This document shows positions 39,001 through 48,635 of a stretch of 64,000 nucleotides of DNA, piece after piece (within the stretch, counting starts at the first letter, position 1; each line of letters starts with the position of its first letter). The notes under the pieces are model-generated. The model did no database searches. It was given only the letters and a program-made list of their open reading frames with translations, and was not told the DNA's origin. The translations under genes and the position numbers were made by a program. The stretch spans positions 62,001 through 126,000 of the forward strand of contig NZ_JQKD01000005.1 of the NCBI RefSeq assembly GCF_000745855.1, given 5' to 3'. The DNA is from Xenophilus azovorans DSM 13620 (GTDB lineage: Bacteria > Pseudomonadota > Gammaproteobacteria > Burkholderiales > Burkholderiaceae_C).

Positions 39001-39220
39001 CGAGGCGGCGGTGCGGCGCCTGCGGCCCATCGTGCTGACGGCGGCGGCGGCCGTGCTGGCGATGATCCCGCTGTCGCGCAGCGTGTTCTGGGGGCCGATG
39101 GCGGTGGCCATCATGGGCGGGCTGATCGTGGCCACGGTGCTGACGCTGCTGGCGCTGCCCGCCATGTACGCGGCGTGGTTCCGGGTCAAGCGGGAAAAAA
39201 CCGGTCCGGAACCCGCTTAA
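36077..39220 (+). CDS. RND efflux permease (AcrB-like)
   Basis: 1047 residues. It opens FNLSKWALDHAALTRYLMVV, the variant start common to one broad RND clade of proteobacteria. The Asp pair of the proton relay is at about 423-424 (LGLLVDDAIIAVEMM). The position usually held by Lys in helix 10 is Arg, about residue 951 (GMIQRNSVILIDQIE); Arg is seen in this clade and can still serve the relay. It pairs with the adaptor and needs an outer-membrane channel from elsewhere. A terminator follows at 39244. Confidence 0.92.
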   Translation: MEAPAPAKSGFNLSKWALDHAALTRYLMVVLMVLGFAAYFQLGQDEDPPFTFRAMVVRTYWPGATAQQVAEQVTDKIERTLQEVPYADKIRSYSKPGESQVIFEIKDSSKPAEVPQVWYTVRKKIGDMRYTLPGGIQGPFFNDEFGDVYGVIYALQGDGYSYAELKDFADDVRQQLLRVKDVAKVEPFGVQDEKIWIEVSQRRLAQLGLDFNAVLQQLGAQNAVESAGAVQSPQDVVQVRVGGQFNDVEQLRAMPIRGSSGHQLRLGDIAEVRRGYVDPPSVKVRFQGQEAIALGISMAKGGDIIALGQSLRDATRRIEKTLPAGVTLAQVQDQPASVAASVNEFVKVLIEAVVIVLAVSFISLGLHKGGRFGWYIDYRPGLVVAITIPLVLAVTFLAMNYFGIGLHKVSLGSLIIALGLLVDDAIIAVEMMVRKMEEGYDKTRAATFAYDVTAKPMLTGTLITAAGFLPIGIAKSVTGEYTFAIFAVTVIALVLSWIVSVYFVPYLGTLLLKVKPHDPDAPPHELFDTPFYTRFRRTVGWCVQHRWLTIAATVGIFALGIFGMTRVQQQFFPDSSRPEIMVDLWFPEGTSFRANEEVSKRLEQRLMQEEGVESVATWVGSGTPRFYLPLDQVFPQTNVSQFIVLARDLHQREAIRQRLPALLAQEVPEARGRVKLLPNGPPVPYPVQFRVIGSDPAQLRQRADEVKAVMRANPNMLGVNDNWNESVKAIRLEVDQAKARALGVTSQSIAQASRIMFTGTTVGQYREDDKLIDIVLRQSPDEREAISDIGNAYLPTASGRAIPLTQIARPVFTWEPGVMWRWNRDYAITVQGDIVEGLQGATVTEQLLPKLRDLEAGWQEAGDAGARIEVAGAVEESSKGSSSIVAGVPIMLFIVFTLLMLQLHSFSRSMLVFLTGPLGIAGVAGALLLLNRPFGFVALLGVIALMGMIQRNSVILIDQIELDRAAGVPTWDAIVEAAVRRLRPIVLTAAAAVLAMIPLSRSVFWGPMAVAIMGGLIVATVLTLLALPAMYAAWFRVKREKTGPEPA

Positions 39221-39243
39221 AATAATCGGTTGACCGATTTCGG

Positions 39244-39278
39244 CGGGCGGTCCAGGCACGGGCCGCCCGTTTTCGTTT
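39244..39278 (+). terminator. Rho-independent terminator after the second efflux operon
   Basis: CGGGCGG, twelve bases, then CCGCCCG and TTTTCGTTT. Immediately upstream lies a second perfect inverted repeat, AATCGGT-TG-ACCGATT (39224-39239), that could bind a regulator or form an extra stem. Confidence 0.7.
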
Positions 39279-39289
39279 CCATCGACGTT

Positions 39290-39376
39290 GCGCGGGTGGC
39301 GAAATTGGTAGACGCACCAGGTTTAGGTCCTGACGCCAGCAATGGTGTGGGGGTTCGAGTCCCCCCCCGCGCACCA
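39290..39376 (+). tRNA. tRNA-Leu (UAG anticodon)
   Basis: 87 bases with encoded CCA. The acceptor stem is GCGCGGG/CCCGCGC, the D-loop carries AATTGGTAGACGC, and the anticodon loop TTTAGGT gives UAG at 39324-39326. A long variable arm (ACGCCAGCAATGGTGT) marks a class II tRNA, and the T-loop is GGTTCGAGTCC. The tig gene starts 24 bases after the CCA end, so the two are probably on one transcript. Confidence 0.95.
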
Positions 39377-39399
39377 GCGACCTCCACAAGGAAAGACAC

Positions 39400-40713
39400 A
39401 TGACCGTGAACGTTGAAACGCTCGAGAAGCTCGAGCGCAAGATCACCCTGACGCTGCCCGTCGACACCATCAAGAACGAGGTCGATTCGCGCCTCAAGCG
39501 CCTGGCGCGCACCGTCAAGATGGACGGCTTCCGTCCCGGCAAGGTGCCGATGAACGTGGTCGCCCAGCGCTACGGCTACTCGGTGCAGTACGAGGTGATG
39601 AACGACAAGGTCGGCCAGGCCTTCGCCCAGGCCGCCAACGAGGCCAAGCTGCGCGTCGCCGGCCAGCCCACCATCACCGAGAAGGACGGCGCACCCGAGG
39701 GCCAGCTCGCCTTCGACGCCGTGTTCGAGGTGTATCCCGAGGTCAAGATCAACGACCTGGCCGGCGCCGAGGTGGAGCGCCTGGCGGCCGAGGTCAACGA
39801 CGAGGCCATCGACCGCACCCTGGACATCCTGCGCAAGCAGCGCCGCACCTTCGCTCAGCGCGCCCAGGACGCCGCCGCCCAGGACGACGACCGCGTCACG
39901 GTCGACTTCGAGGGCAAGATCGAGGGCGAGCCCTTCGACGGCGGCAAGGCGACCGACTTCCAGTTCATCGTCGGCGAAGGCCAGATGCTCAAGGAGTTCG
40001 AGGACGCCGTGCGCGGCATGAAGGCCGGCGACAGCCGCACCTTCCCGCTGGCCTTCCCGGCCGACTACCACGGCAAGGACGTGGCCGGCAAGACGGCCGA
40101 CTTCCTGGTCACGGTCAAGAAGATCGAATCCGCCAACCTGCCCGAGGTGAACGAGCAGTTCGCCAAGTCGCTGGGCATCGCCGACGGCACGGTCGAGGGC
40201 CTGCGCGCCGACGTGCGCAAGAACCTGGAGCGCGAGGTCAAGTTCCGTTTGCTGGCGCGCAACAAGAACGCCGTCATGGACGCGCTGCTGGCCAACGCCG
40301 AGCTGGACCTGCCCAAGTCCATCGTCCAGGCCGAGATCGACCGCATGGTCGAAGGCGCCCGCGCCGAGCTGAAGCAGCGCGGCATCAAGGACGCCGACAA
40401 GGCCCCGATCCCGGCCGACGTGTTCCGCCCGCAGGCCGAGCGCCGCGTGCGCCTGGGCCTGGTGGTGGCCGAGCTGGTGCGCGCCAACGGCCTGGAAGCC
40501 AAGCCCGAGCAGATCAAGGCCCACATCGAGGAGCTGGCCTCCAGCTACGAGAAGCCGGCCGACGTGGTGCGCTGGTACTACGGCGACAACCGCCGCCTGG
40601 CCGAGGTCGAGGCGGTGGTGATCGAGAACAACGTCACCGACTTCGTGCTCGGCAAGGCCAAGGTCGCCGACAAGGCGGTGAGCTTCGACGAACTGATGGC
40701 GCAGCAGGGCTGA
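39400..40713 (+). CDS. tig: trigger factor, ribosome-associated chaperone and peptidyl-prolyl isomerase
   Basis: 437 residues, with AAGGAAAG before the ATG. The ribosome-docking signature GFRPGKVP is at residues 43-50. The PPIase domain (about 160-245) has RVTVDFEGKIEGEPFDGGKA and FIVGEGQMLKEFEDAV. The rest is the helical C-terminal cradle. It binds nascent chains at the ribosome exit. tig, clpP, clpX and lon are in the order conserved across proteobacteria. Confidence 0.96.
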   Translation: MTVNVETLEKLERKITLTLPVDTIKNEVDSRLKRLARTVKMDGFRPGKVPMNVVAQRYGYSVQYEVMNDKVGQAFAQAANEAKLRVAGQPTITEKDGAPEGQLAFDAVFEVYPEVKINDLAGAEVERLAAEVNDEAIDRTLDILRKQRRTFAQRAQDAAAQDDDRVTVDFEGKIEGEPFDGGKATDFQFIVGEGQMLKEFEDAVRGMKAGDSRTFPLAFPADYHGKDVAGKTADFLVTVKKIESANLPEVNEQFAKSLGIADGTVEGLRADVRKNLEREVKFRLLARNKNAVMDALLANAELDLPKSIVQAEIDRMVEGARAELKQRGIKDADKAPIPADVFRPQAERRVRLGLVVAELVRANGLEAKPEQIKAHIEELASSYEKPADVVRWYYGDNRRLAEVEAVVIENNVTDFVLGKAKVADKAVSFDELMAQQG

Positions 40714-40733
40714 TCCGCCCCCTCGCGGCATCT

Positions 40734-40770
40734 GGGGCTTGTGCTCGCGGGCACAGGCCCCATTTCATTT
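40734..40770 (+). terminator. Rho-independent terminator between tig and clpP
   Basis: GGGGCTTGTGC, TCGCGG, GCACAGGCCCC, then ATTTCATTT. An 11-bp stem with one G-T pair. It should separate tig from clpP transcription at least in part. Confidence 0.75.
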
Positions 40771-40818
40771 GAGCGTACGGGTTTGGTCGTACAGTTGGCA
40801 GCTCTTCCGGAGAGAAAC

Positions 40819-41427
40819 ATGAGTTCACAGGACACCCAGGCCCTCGGCCTGATCCCGATGGTCATCGAGCAGTCGGGGCGCGGCGAACGCTCCTTCGACA
40901 TCTATTCGCGCCTGCTCAAGGAGCGGGTCGTTTTCCTGGTCGGCGAGGTCAACGACCAGACCGCCAACCTGGTGGTGGCGCAGCTGCTGTTCCTGGAAAG
41001 CGAGAACCCCGACAAGGACATCTCGCTGTACATCAACTCGCCCGGAGGCAGCGTGACGGCCGGCATGTCGATCTACGACACCATGCAGTTCATCAAGCCC
41101 GACGTCTCGACCATGTGCCTGGGCTTCGCGGCCAGCATGGGCGCCTTCCTGCTGGCGGCCGGGGCCAAGGGCAAGCGCTACAGCCTGCCCAACAGCAAGA
41201 TCATGATCCACCAGGTGCTGGGCGGCGCGCGCGGCCAGGCGACCGACATCGAGATCCACGCCCGCGACATCCTGCGCACCAAGGATCAGATGAACCGCAT
41301 CCTGGCCGAACGCACCGGCCAGCCGCTGGAGAAGGTCAAGGCCGACACCGAGCGCGACTACTTCCTGACCGCCGACGAGGCCAAGGACTACGGCCTGGTC
41401 GACCAGGTGATCTCCCAGCGCGGCTGA
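40819..41427 (+). CDS. clpP: ATP-dependent Clp protease proteolytic subunit
   Basis: 202 residues from the ATG at 40819 after GGAGAG. The catalytic triad is Ser 106 ([11 protein letters not shown]), His 131 (IMIHQVLGG) and Asp 180, nine positions beyond the E. coli numbering. [19 protein letters not shown] is also present. It forms the tetradecameric chamber that works with ClpX. Confidence 0.97.
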   Translation: MSSQDTQALGLIPMVIEQSGRGERSFDIYSRLLKERVVFLVGEVNDQTANLVVAQLLFLESENPDKDISLYINSPGGSVTAGMSIYDTMQFIKPDVSTMCLGFAASMGAFLLAAGAKGKRYSLPNSKIMIHQVLGGARGQATDIEIHARDILRTKDQMNRILAERTGQPLEKVKADTERDYFLTADEAKDYGLVDQVISQRG

Positions 41428-41449
41428 ACGGCCCGCCGGGCGTTGCCGG

Positions 41450-41482
41450 ACGGCGTTTCCCGCGCGGGGGACGCCGTTTTTT
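41450..41482 (+). terminator. terminator or attenuator between clpP and clpX
   Basis: ACGGCGTTTCCC, GCGC, GGGGGACGCCGT followed by TTTTT. A long stem with a proper U-tract 40 bases before clpX. Since clpP and clpX are often co-transcribed, it may be a partial terminator that sets their ratio. Confidence 0.75.
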
Positions 41483-41523
41483 CTTTCGTTATCATTGGAA
41501 ATCCCCCTCCGAGGCACCCGCCC

Positions 41524-42801
<1,278 letters not shown>

Positions 42802-42893
42802 GAAGCCCGCCGGTGCAGGTCGCTGCCGTCGCTCCTCCTGCCCCTTCCCGCCGCGCGCCTTTGACGCTGAATCCGATGCCGACGGCGTTCCGC

Positions 42894-42921
42894 CTTGAAA
42901 ATGGCGGCGCGCCGTCCATCT
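42894..42921 (+). promoter_or_regulatory. sigma-32 (heat-shock) promoter of lon
   Basis: CTTGAAA, 14 bases, TCCATCT. The consensus is CTTGAAA-N11-16-CCCATNT; only one -10 base differs. It lies 26 bases upstream of the lon start, and Lon is a known heat-shock protease. Confidence 0.75.
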
Positions 42922-42946
42922 TTGCCTGACAACCCAGAGGATTGCC

Positions 42947-45391
42947 ATGTCCGGCCATACCCCCCTGCCTTCCGATCCCATCGACTTGCCGCTCTTGCCC
43001 CTGCGCGACGTGGTGGTCTTCCCCCACATGGTCATCCCGTTGTTCGTGGGCCGGCCCAAGAGCATCAAGGCGCTGGAACTCGCCATGGAGGCCGAGCGCC
43101 GCATCATGCTGGTGGCCCAGAAGGCCGCCGCCAAGGACGAGCCGTCGGTCGACGACATGTTCGAGGTCGGCTGCGTCTCGACCATCCTGCAGATGCTCAA
43201 GCTGCCCGACGGCACCGTGAAGGTGCTGGTCGAGGGCCAGCAGCGCGCGCGCGTGGCGCGCATCGACGACGGCGAGACGCACTTCACCGCCAACGTCGTG
43301 CCGCTCGAGACCGACGGCGGCGCCGCCAGCACCGAGGTGGAGGCGCTGCGCCGCGCGGTGATGCAGCAGTTCGACCAGTACGTCAAGCTCAACAAGAAGA
43401 TCCCGCCCGAGATCCTCACCTCGATCTCCAGCATCGACGACGCCGGCCGCCTGGCCGACACCATCGCCGCCCACCTGCCGCTCAAGCTCGACAGCAAGCA
43501 GGCGGTGCTCGACCTGGCCGGCGTGAAGGAGCGGCTGGAGAACCTGTTCGGCCAGCTCGAGCGCGAGGTCGACATCCTCAACGTCGACAAGAAGATCCGC
43601 GGCCGCGTGAAGCGGCAGATGGAGAAGAACCAGCGCGACTTCTACCTCAACGAGCAGGTCAAGGCGATCCAGAAGGAACTCGGCGAGGGCGAGGAGGGCG
43701 CCGACATCGAGGAGATCGAGAAGAAGATCAAGGCCGCCCGCATGCCCAAGGACGCGCGCAAGAAGGCCGAGGGCGAGCTCAAGAAGCTCAAGCTCATGTC
43801 GCCCATGTCGGCCGAGGCCACCGTGGTGCGCAACTACATCGACGTGCTGGTCGGCCTGCCATGGGCCAAGAAGACCAAGATCAAGCACGACCTGGCCAAC
43901 GCCGAGACGGTGCTCAACGAGGACCACTACGGCCTGGAGAAGGTCAAGGACCGCATCCTCGAGTACCTCGCGGTGCAGCAGCGCGTGGACAAGGTCAAGG
44001 CGCCGATCCTGTGCCTGGTCGGCCCGCCGGGCGTGGGCAAGACCTCGCTGGGCCAGTCGATCGCCAAGGCCACCGGCCGCAAGTACGTGCGCATGGCGCT
44101 GGGCGGCATGCGCGACGAGGCCGAAATCCGCGGCCACCGCCGCACCTACATCGGCGCGCTGCCCGGCAAGGTGCTGCAGAACCTGAGCAAGGTGGGCACG
44201 CGCAATCCGCTGTTCCTGCTGGACGAGATCGACAAGCTGGGCACCGACTTCCGCGGCGACCCGTCCAGCGCGCTGCTGGAGGTGCTGGACCCGGAGCAGA
44301 ACCACACCTTCGGCGACCACTACGTCGAGGTCGACTTCGACCTGTCGGACGTGATGTTCGTCGCCACCTCCAACTCGATGAACATCCCGCCGGCACTGCT
44401 GGACCGGATGGAGGTCATCCGTCTGGCGGGCTACACCGAGGACGAGAAGACCAGCATCGCGCTGAAGTACCTGCTGCCCAAGCAGATGGAGAACAACGGC
44501 GTGCGCGAAGGTGAACTGCTCGTCACCGAGGACGCGGTGCGCGACATCGTGCGCTACTACACCCGCGAGGCCGGCGTGCGCTCGCTGGAGCGCGAGCTCT
44601 CGAAGATCTGCCGCAAGGTGGTCAAGGGCCTGCAGCTCAAGAAGATGGAGCCGAAGGTCACCGTCGACAGCGGCAACCTCAACGACTTCCTGGGCGTGCG
44701 CAAGTACAGCTTCGGCCGCGCCGAGCAGCAGAACCAGGTGGGCCAGGTGGTCGGCCTGGCCTGGACCGAGGTGGGCGGCGACCTGCTGACCATCGAGGCG
44801 GCCACGCTGCCGGGCAAGGGCATGATCACGCGCACCGGCTCGCTGGGCGACGTGATGAAGGAGTCGGTCGAGGCCGCGCGCACGGTGGTGCGCAGCCGCG
44901 CCCACCGCCTGGGCATCCGCGACGAGCTGTTCGAGAAGAAGGACATCCACATCCACGTGCCCGACGGCGCCACGCCGAAGGACGGCCCGAGCGCCGGCGC
45001 CGCCATGACGACGGCGATCGTGTCGGCGCTCACCGGCATCCCGGTGCGCGGCGATGTGGCGATGACGGGCGAGATCACGCTGCGCGGCGAGGTCACGGCC
45101 ATCGGCGGCCTGAAGGAAAAGCTGCTGGCCGCGCTGCGCGGCGGCATCAAGACAGTGCTGATCCCCGAAGAGAACGCCAAGGACCTGCAGGAGATCCCCG
45201 AGAACGTGAAGAACGGCCTGGAGATCGTGCCGGTCAAGTGGATCGACAAGGTGCTCGAGCTGGCGCTGGAAAAGCAGCCCGAGCCGTTGTCGGACGAGGA
45301 GGTCGCGGCCTCGCAGGCGGCGATGGCCGAACTGGCCAAGCAGCGTGCCGGCGCCCCGGCGCCGGCCACCGACGGCTCGGTCAAGCATTGA
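42947..45391 (+). CDS. lon: ATP-dependent Lon protease
   Basis: 814 residues. The N-terminal LAN domain starts [20 protein letters not shown]. Walker A is [13 protein letters not shown] (about 359) and Walker B is [11 protein letters not shown]. The protease domain has the catalytic Ser in [11 protein letters not shown] (about 682) and Lys in [11 protein letters not shown] (about 725). The C-terminus continues about 30 residues past the usual core. It degrades misfolded and regulatory proteins. Confidence 0.97.
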   Translation: MSGHTPLPSDPIDLPLLPLRDVVVFPHMVIPLFVGRPKSIKALELAMEAERRIMLVAQKAAAKDEPSVDDMFEVGCVSTILQMLKLPDGTVKVLVEGQQRARVARIDDGETHFTANVVPLETDGGAASTEVEALRRAVMQQFDQYVKLNKKIPPEILTSISSIDDAGRLADTIAAHLPLKLDSKQAVLDLAGVKERLENLFGQLEREVDILNVDKKIRGRVKRQMEKNQRDFYLNEQVKAIQKELGEGEEGADIEEIEKKIKAARMPKDARKKAEGELKKLKLMSPMSAEATVVRNYIDVLVGLPWAKKTKIKHDLANAETVLNEDHYGLEKVKDRILEYLAVQQRVDKVKAPILCLVGPPGVGKTSLGQSIAKATGRKYVRMALGGMRDEAEIRGHRRTYIGALPGKVLQNLSKVGTRNPLFLLDEIDKLGTDFRGDPSSALLEVLDPEQNHTFGDHYVEVDFDLSDVMFVATSNSMNIPPALLDRMEVIRLAGYTEDEKTSIALKYLLPKQMENNGVREGELLVTEDAVRDIVRYYTREAGVRSLERELSKICRKVVKGLQLKKMEPKVTVDSGNLNDFLGVRKYSFGRAEQQNQVGQVVGLAWTEVGGDLLTIEAATLPGKGMITRTGSLGDVMKESVEAARTVVRSRAHRLGIRDELFEKKDIHIHVPDGATPKDGPSAGAAMTTAIVSALTGIPVRGDVAMTGEITLRGEVTAIGGLKEKLLAALRGGIKTVLIPEENAKDLQEIPENVKNGLEIVPVKWIDKVLELALEKQPEPLSDEEVAASQAAMAELAKQRAGAPAPATDGSVKH

Positions 45392-45482
45392 TGTCGTGCG
45401 CGAGGCCCGCCGGTTGTCCGAAGGGCCTCGTTTTCGGCATATAATGCGAGGCTTCCGACAAACGGAAGAAGCTGAACACAGC

Positions 45483-45558
45483 GCGGGAATAGCTCAGTTG
45501 GTAGAGCGCAACCTTGCCAAGGTTGAGGTCGGGAGTTCGAGACTCCTTTCCCGCTCCA
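45483..45558 (+). tRNA. tRNA-Gly (GCC anticodon), island insertion site
   Basis: 76 bases with encoded CCA. The acceptor stem is GCGGGAA/TTCCCGC, the anticodon stem is CAACC/GGTTG around TTGCCAA with GCC at 45516-45518, and the T-loop is GTTCGAGAC. A tyrosine recombinase gene begins 231 bases beyond its 3' end, the classic arrangement of an integrated island. Confidence 0.96.
45531..45558 (+). other. putative att core at the tRNA-Gly 3' end
   Basis: P4-type integrases usually recombine within the T-arm and 3' end of a tRNA gene, and the island restores the tRNA sequence. The segment GGGAGTTCGAGACTCCTTTC followed by CCGCTCCA is the likely identity block. A second copy should mark the far end of the island; none was seen before the window ends. 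Confidence 0.5.
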
Positions 45559-45568
45559 ATTTGCGATC

Positions 45569-45592
45569 TATGGAGTTCTACAGAATTCCATA
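45569..45592. repeat. imperfect palindrome next to the att site
   Basis: TATGGAGTTCTACAGAATTC followed by CATA; 20 of 24 positions are symmetric. It starts 11 bases after the tRNA end and may be an integrase arm or core-flanking site. Confidence 0.5.
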
Positions 45593-45605
45593 AGTCATTG
45601 AAAAC

Positions 45606-45627
45606 AGGGGCTTTTCGCCCCTTTTTT
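45606..45627 (+). terminator. Rho-independent terminator after tRNA-Gly
   Basis: AGGGGC-TTTTC-GCCCCT followed by TTTTT. It would end transcripts coming from lon or the tRNA before they enter the integrase region. Confidence 0.8.
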
Positions 45628-45629
45628 CA

Positions 45630-45690
45630 TCCAGTGAGGTCCACTGGAATCCGTCTTCAGCCACAGGTTTTTAGTACATTTTCTAGTACA
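45630..45690. repeat. inverted and direct repeats upstream of the integrase
   Basis: TCCAGTG-AGGTC-CACTGGA (45630-45648) is a perfect inverted repeat. TAGTACA occurs twice, at 45672-45678 and 45684-45690, with starts 12 bases apart, about one helical turn. Such clustered sites are expected for integrase arm binding or an excisionase/repressor. Confidence 0.5.
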
Positions 45691-45789
45691 GAAATCCGGT
45701 GGCTTGGCAGATCGATTTCTTCCAAGTGCCAGCCTTACCGGGATCGTACAAAGCTCCTCAACTCAAACGAGACCGAGGATGTATGTGCG

Positions 45790-47589
45790 ATGGCTCTCAC
45801 CGATACCGTGGTCCGTCAAGCCAAGGCTGACCGCAAAGACTATGCACTCCATGACAACGATGGCTTGAGCCTCTACGTGACTGCACGTGGTGGAAAGAGT
45901 TGGCACTTCCGGTTTTCTTGGGCGGGCAAGCAGCCCCGCATCTCGCTGGGTACCTACCCTGAGATTAGCCTGCGGGAGGCGCGCGAGCGACGCGACGAGT
46001 GTCGTGCTCTCGTGGCCAAGGACATTGATCCACGCATGCACCGTCGCACCCAGCGGGCTGCGGCGATCTGTGCTGCAGAGAACACCTTCGAGGTGATGTT
46101 TCAGTCGTGGCGTGCTTTCAAGGCGATGAGCCTGAAGACTGGACGCCAAAGCACGCTCTCCCAGATCGATCGCATCTTCGGCAAGGATGTCCTGCCCACA
46201 CTGCGCAACCTGTCGATCTTCGAGATCAAGCGCCAGGATCTGCTGGAGATCCTGCGCAAAATCGAGCGGCGCAGGGCTCTTACCACGGCCGAGAAGTGCA
46301 GAACCTGGTTCAATCAGCTTTTCCGCTTCGCGATGGTCGAGGTGAACTTGCCGGAGAACCCGGCCGCCGACCTGGACATCGTGGCGATGCCGCAGCCTCC
46401 GGTCAAACACAACCCGTTCCTGCGCATGCACGAGTTGCCGGCTTTCCTGCGCAAGCTGCGTGCCTACCGCGGCGAAACCAAGACGCAACTGGGGGTGTGG
46501 CTGTTATTGCTCACGGGAGTACGAACCGGTGAACTGAGGCTGGCGATGCGAGACCAGTTTGACCTTGAGCGAGGCCTCTGGATCATCCCTGCCGAGGTTG
46601 TGAAGCAGCTTCAGCAGCCGCTGCGCACGGAAGACAGGGACATCCCGCCGTACATCGTTCCCCTGCCGCGTCAGGCCATCGAAATCTTCCAGCACCTGTT
46701 GGACGACATGGCGCCGGCACAGCGTTATCTGCTTGCACATCGCAGTGACCTCAAGAAGCGCATCAGCGAGAACACCCTCAACGCTGCTCTGAAGCGCATG
46801 GGGTACAAGGACCAACTGACTGGGCACGGCATCCGGGGCACCATCTCCACGGCGCTGAACGAACTCGGCTACAACGGGAAATGGGTGGATGCCCAACTCT
46901 CGCATACCGATCCCAATCAAATCAGTTCGGCCTACAACCACGCGGAGTACGTTGAGCAGCGCCGGGGGATGATGCAGGACTGGGCCGATCGGCTGGATGC
47001 TTGGGCGAACCAGCCGCCGGATGCGGACCTCATGAACGCTTCCAGCACCCAGGTCGCCGGCTCGCACACGATTTCGCCAGCCAACCCTGCACAGGACCAT
47101 GCCGCAGTTGCCGACAACACGATGGAGAATGCCAATCCGGATGGGCCACTGCCGCCGCCACCGAGCCCGATGACCATCATCGCGCGTCGCGACCAGCGCC
47201 CGCAACCGGTGATGACCGATTTCCAGCGTGCCCATGCCGAGATGCTGGCGACCTTCGAAGCGCCGCAAAACCTCTCAGTCCCTGTGTTCGCCAAGCTGGC
47301 TGGAAAATCCCGCGACCAGATCAATCGGGAAATCAAGGCCAAGCGGCTATTGTCCATCAGCCTGGGCAACCGTGGTCAGCGCATCCCGGAGTGGCAACTC
47401 AATCCGCTGTGCCAGCGCTTCGTGCACAAGGTGATGGAGCGGGCACAGCGGATTGATTCATGGGTGCTCTATCGGACCTTGTCCGAGCCGCGGGACGATC
47501 TGGAGGGACTTGCGCCTGTGGTCGCCGTTGCTGCGGGCAAGCTCGCCGCCGCGGAGGAAATGGTATTCGCGCAGTTGGGTCTGGATTGA
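45790..47589 (+). CDS. P4-type tyrosine recombinase (integrase) with a long C-terminal extension
   Basis: 599 residues from the ATG at 45790. The N-terminal DUF4102-like part reads LTDTVVRQAKADRKDYALHD and LYVTARGGKSWHFRFSW. The catalytic residues are Arg 245 (LTGVRTGEL), His 346 and Arg 349 (GHGIRG), His 372 (LSHTDPN) and Tyr 382 (SSAYNHAEY). P4-type integrases usually end near residue 400-420, after MMQDWADRLDAW. Here about 190 more residues follow: a Pro/Asn-rich linker, then a compact domain with a helix-turn-helix look (VPVFAKLAGKSRDQINREIK) and a C-terminal helical part (AAEEMVFAQLGLD). The extension may bind DNA or a partner; it is not part of the recombinase fold. Confidence 0.9.
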   Translation: MALTDTVVRQAKADRKDYALHDNDGLSLYVTARGGKSWHFRFSWAGKQPRISLGTYPEISLREARERRDECRALVAKDIDPRMHRRTQRAAAICAAENTFEVMFQSWRAFKAMSLKTGRQSTLSQIDRIFGKDVLPTLRNLSIFEIKRQDLLEILRKIERRRALTTAEKCRTWFNQLFRFAMVEVNLPENPAADLDIVAMPQPPVKHNPFLRMHELPAFLRKLRAYRGETKTQLGVWLLLLTGVRTGELRLAMRDQFDLERGLWIIPAEVVKQLQQPLRTEDRDIPPYIVPLPRQAIEIFQHLLDDMAPAQRYLLAHRSDLKKRISENTLNAALKRMGYKDQLTGHGIRGTISTALNELGYNGKWVDAQLSHTDPNQISSAYNHAEYVEQRRGMMQDWADRLDAWANQPPDADLMNASSTQVAGSHTISPANPAQDHAAVADNTMENANPDGPLPPPPSPMTIIARRDQRPQPVMTDFQRAHAEMLATFEAPQNLSVPVFAKLAGKSRDQINREIKAKRLLSISLGNRGQRIPEWQLNPLCQRFVHKVMERAQRIDSWVLYRTLSEPRDDLEGLAPVVAVAAGKLAAAEEMVFAQLGLD

Positions 47590-48008
47590 TTGGGTGAACC
47601 GATCGTGCAAGACGTTCTTCTACTGGCTCTTGCGAAGCAGATAGGTCGTCAGGGGCGCGCGATCTGCGATAGTGCGTCCCACAACGCCCAGAGGGCGGTA
47701 CTGCTCAATTTACACCGCCTAGCCTGCAGCCACCAGTGTCATCATCAACTCAAACGATCTCGCTTCCATCGTGCTGGGTGGCGAGCCTTTGGCAACGGTC
47801 AGACTGCTCGACCTGACGCCGATAGCCCGCGCGTGTGGACGTCCAGGGTGATCAAGGGGGATCCGCTATTCAGAAATCAGAACTGAGATCTTGAGGGGTA
47901 TCGCCACGCTCGTCGTGTCGAATTGAAGAACTCCTAGAAAGGAAAAAAGCCCTGCCGGCCAAGCGGACCGGCAGGGCGAGGTTCTTACGAAGGTCCCTTG
48001 CGCTCGGG
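47590..48008. other. 419-base gap after the integrase, no convincing gene
   Basis: A 98-codon frame at 47590-47886 has no ribosome-binding site and an unremarkable composition. In another frame, 47723-47851 reads PAATSVIINSNDLASIVLGG, then EPLATVRLLDLTPIARACGR, then PG and a stop. That looks protein-like and could be the tail of a lost gene, but I do not recognise it. The right end holds the terminator of the hydrolase gene. Confidence 0.4.
47943..47977 (-). terminator. Rho-independent terminator of the isochorismatase-family gene
   Basis: On the minus strand: GCCCTGCCGG, nine bases, CCGGCAGGGC, then TTTTTT. A perfect 10-bp stem 31 bases after the stop codon. Confidence 0.85.
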
Positions 48009-48635
48009 TCAGGCCTTGGCACCGTAGTAACTGCCGATGACGCTGCCGTAGAACGGGAGCACTTCGGCCATGAAGGGACCGAACTCGGCTGCTGAAGGGT
48101 TGCGCCAATCACCCTGCAACTCGGCGCCGCAGGCGACAACGCTTGTCGGCTTGACACCAGCCTGGACCATGCGCTGGACAGCGATGTCTTCGACGAGCTT
48201 GCTCCAGGTTCCGCTGGCGTCCAGCACCGCATAGGTTTCGTAGCCGGCCCGCACTGCCGAAAGCGCAACGAACGACACGCATACTTCGGTCGAGATGCCG
48301 GCGACCAGCAGCTTCTTTCGGCCCGTGGCTTCCACGGCCGTGACGAACTCGCTATTGTCCCACGCGTTGATTTCGCCGGGCCGGGACACGATCTTCGCGT
48401 TCGGCAGCAAACTGGTGATCTCGCTCAGGATAGGACCGTTGGGGCCCTTCTCGGCGCTCGTGGTGATGATGGTCGGCAGCTTGAAGATCTTGCCTAGCTT
48501 GGCCAAGCCAACGATGTTGGCCCGGAAGTCGTGTGGCGTCTGGGTGGTGACGCCATTGAACAGACCCGTCTGGTGGTCGATCAACAGCAGTGCGGTATTG
48601 TCCGGCGTCAGACGGTCCATGGTAGAGGCGGTCAT
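48009..48635 (-). CDS. isochorismatase-family cysteine hydrolase (YcaC-like)
   Basis: 208 residues; CAGGAGACC precedes the ATG. The active-site Asp is at 20 (LLLIDHQTGLF) and the nucleophile Cys at 119 (VAGISTEVCVSF), with the cis-peptide region GISTEV typical of the fold. NAWDNSEFVTAVEATGRKKL resembles the YcaC group of amide or imide hydrolases. The substrate is unknown. It is the first island gene past the integrase and is transcribed toward it with its own terminator. Confidence 0.88.
   Translation of the reverse strand: MTASTMDRLTPDNTALLLIDHQTGLFNGVTTQTPHDFRANIVGLAKLGKIFKLPTIITTSAEKGPNGPILSEITSLLPNAKIVSRPGEINAWDNSEFVTAVEATGRKKLLVAGISTEVCVSFVALSAVRAGYETYAVLDASGTWSKLVEDIAVQRMVQAGVKPTSVVACGAELQGDWRNPSAAEFGPFMAEVLPFYGSVIGSYYGAKA

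Noticed and set aside
36002-39259. A 1085-codon minus-strand frame opposite the second RND gene
   Set aside because: Same type of shadow: dominated by His, Arg, Gly and Ala, while the opposite strand is a complete, motif-rich RND permease.
47590-47886. A 98-codon plus-strand frame after the integrase
   Set aside because: No ribosome-binding site before the ATG and no protein-like pattern; another frame in the same place looks more coding.
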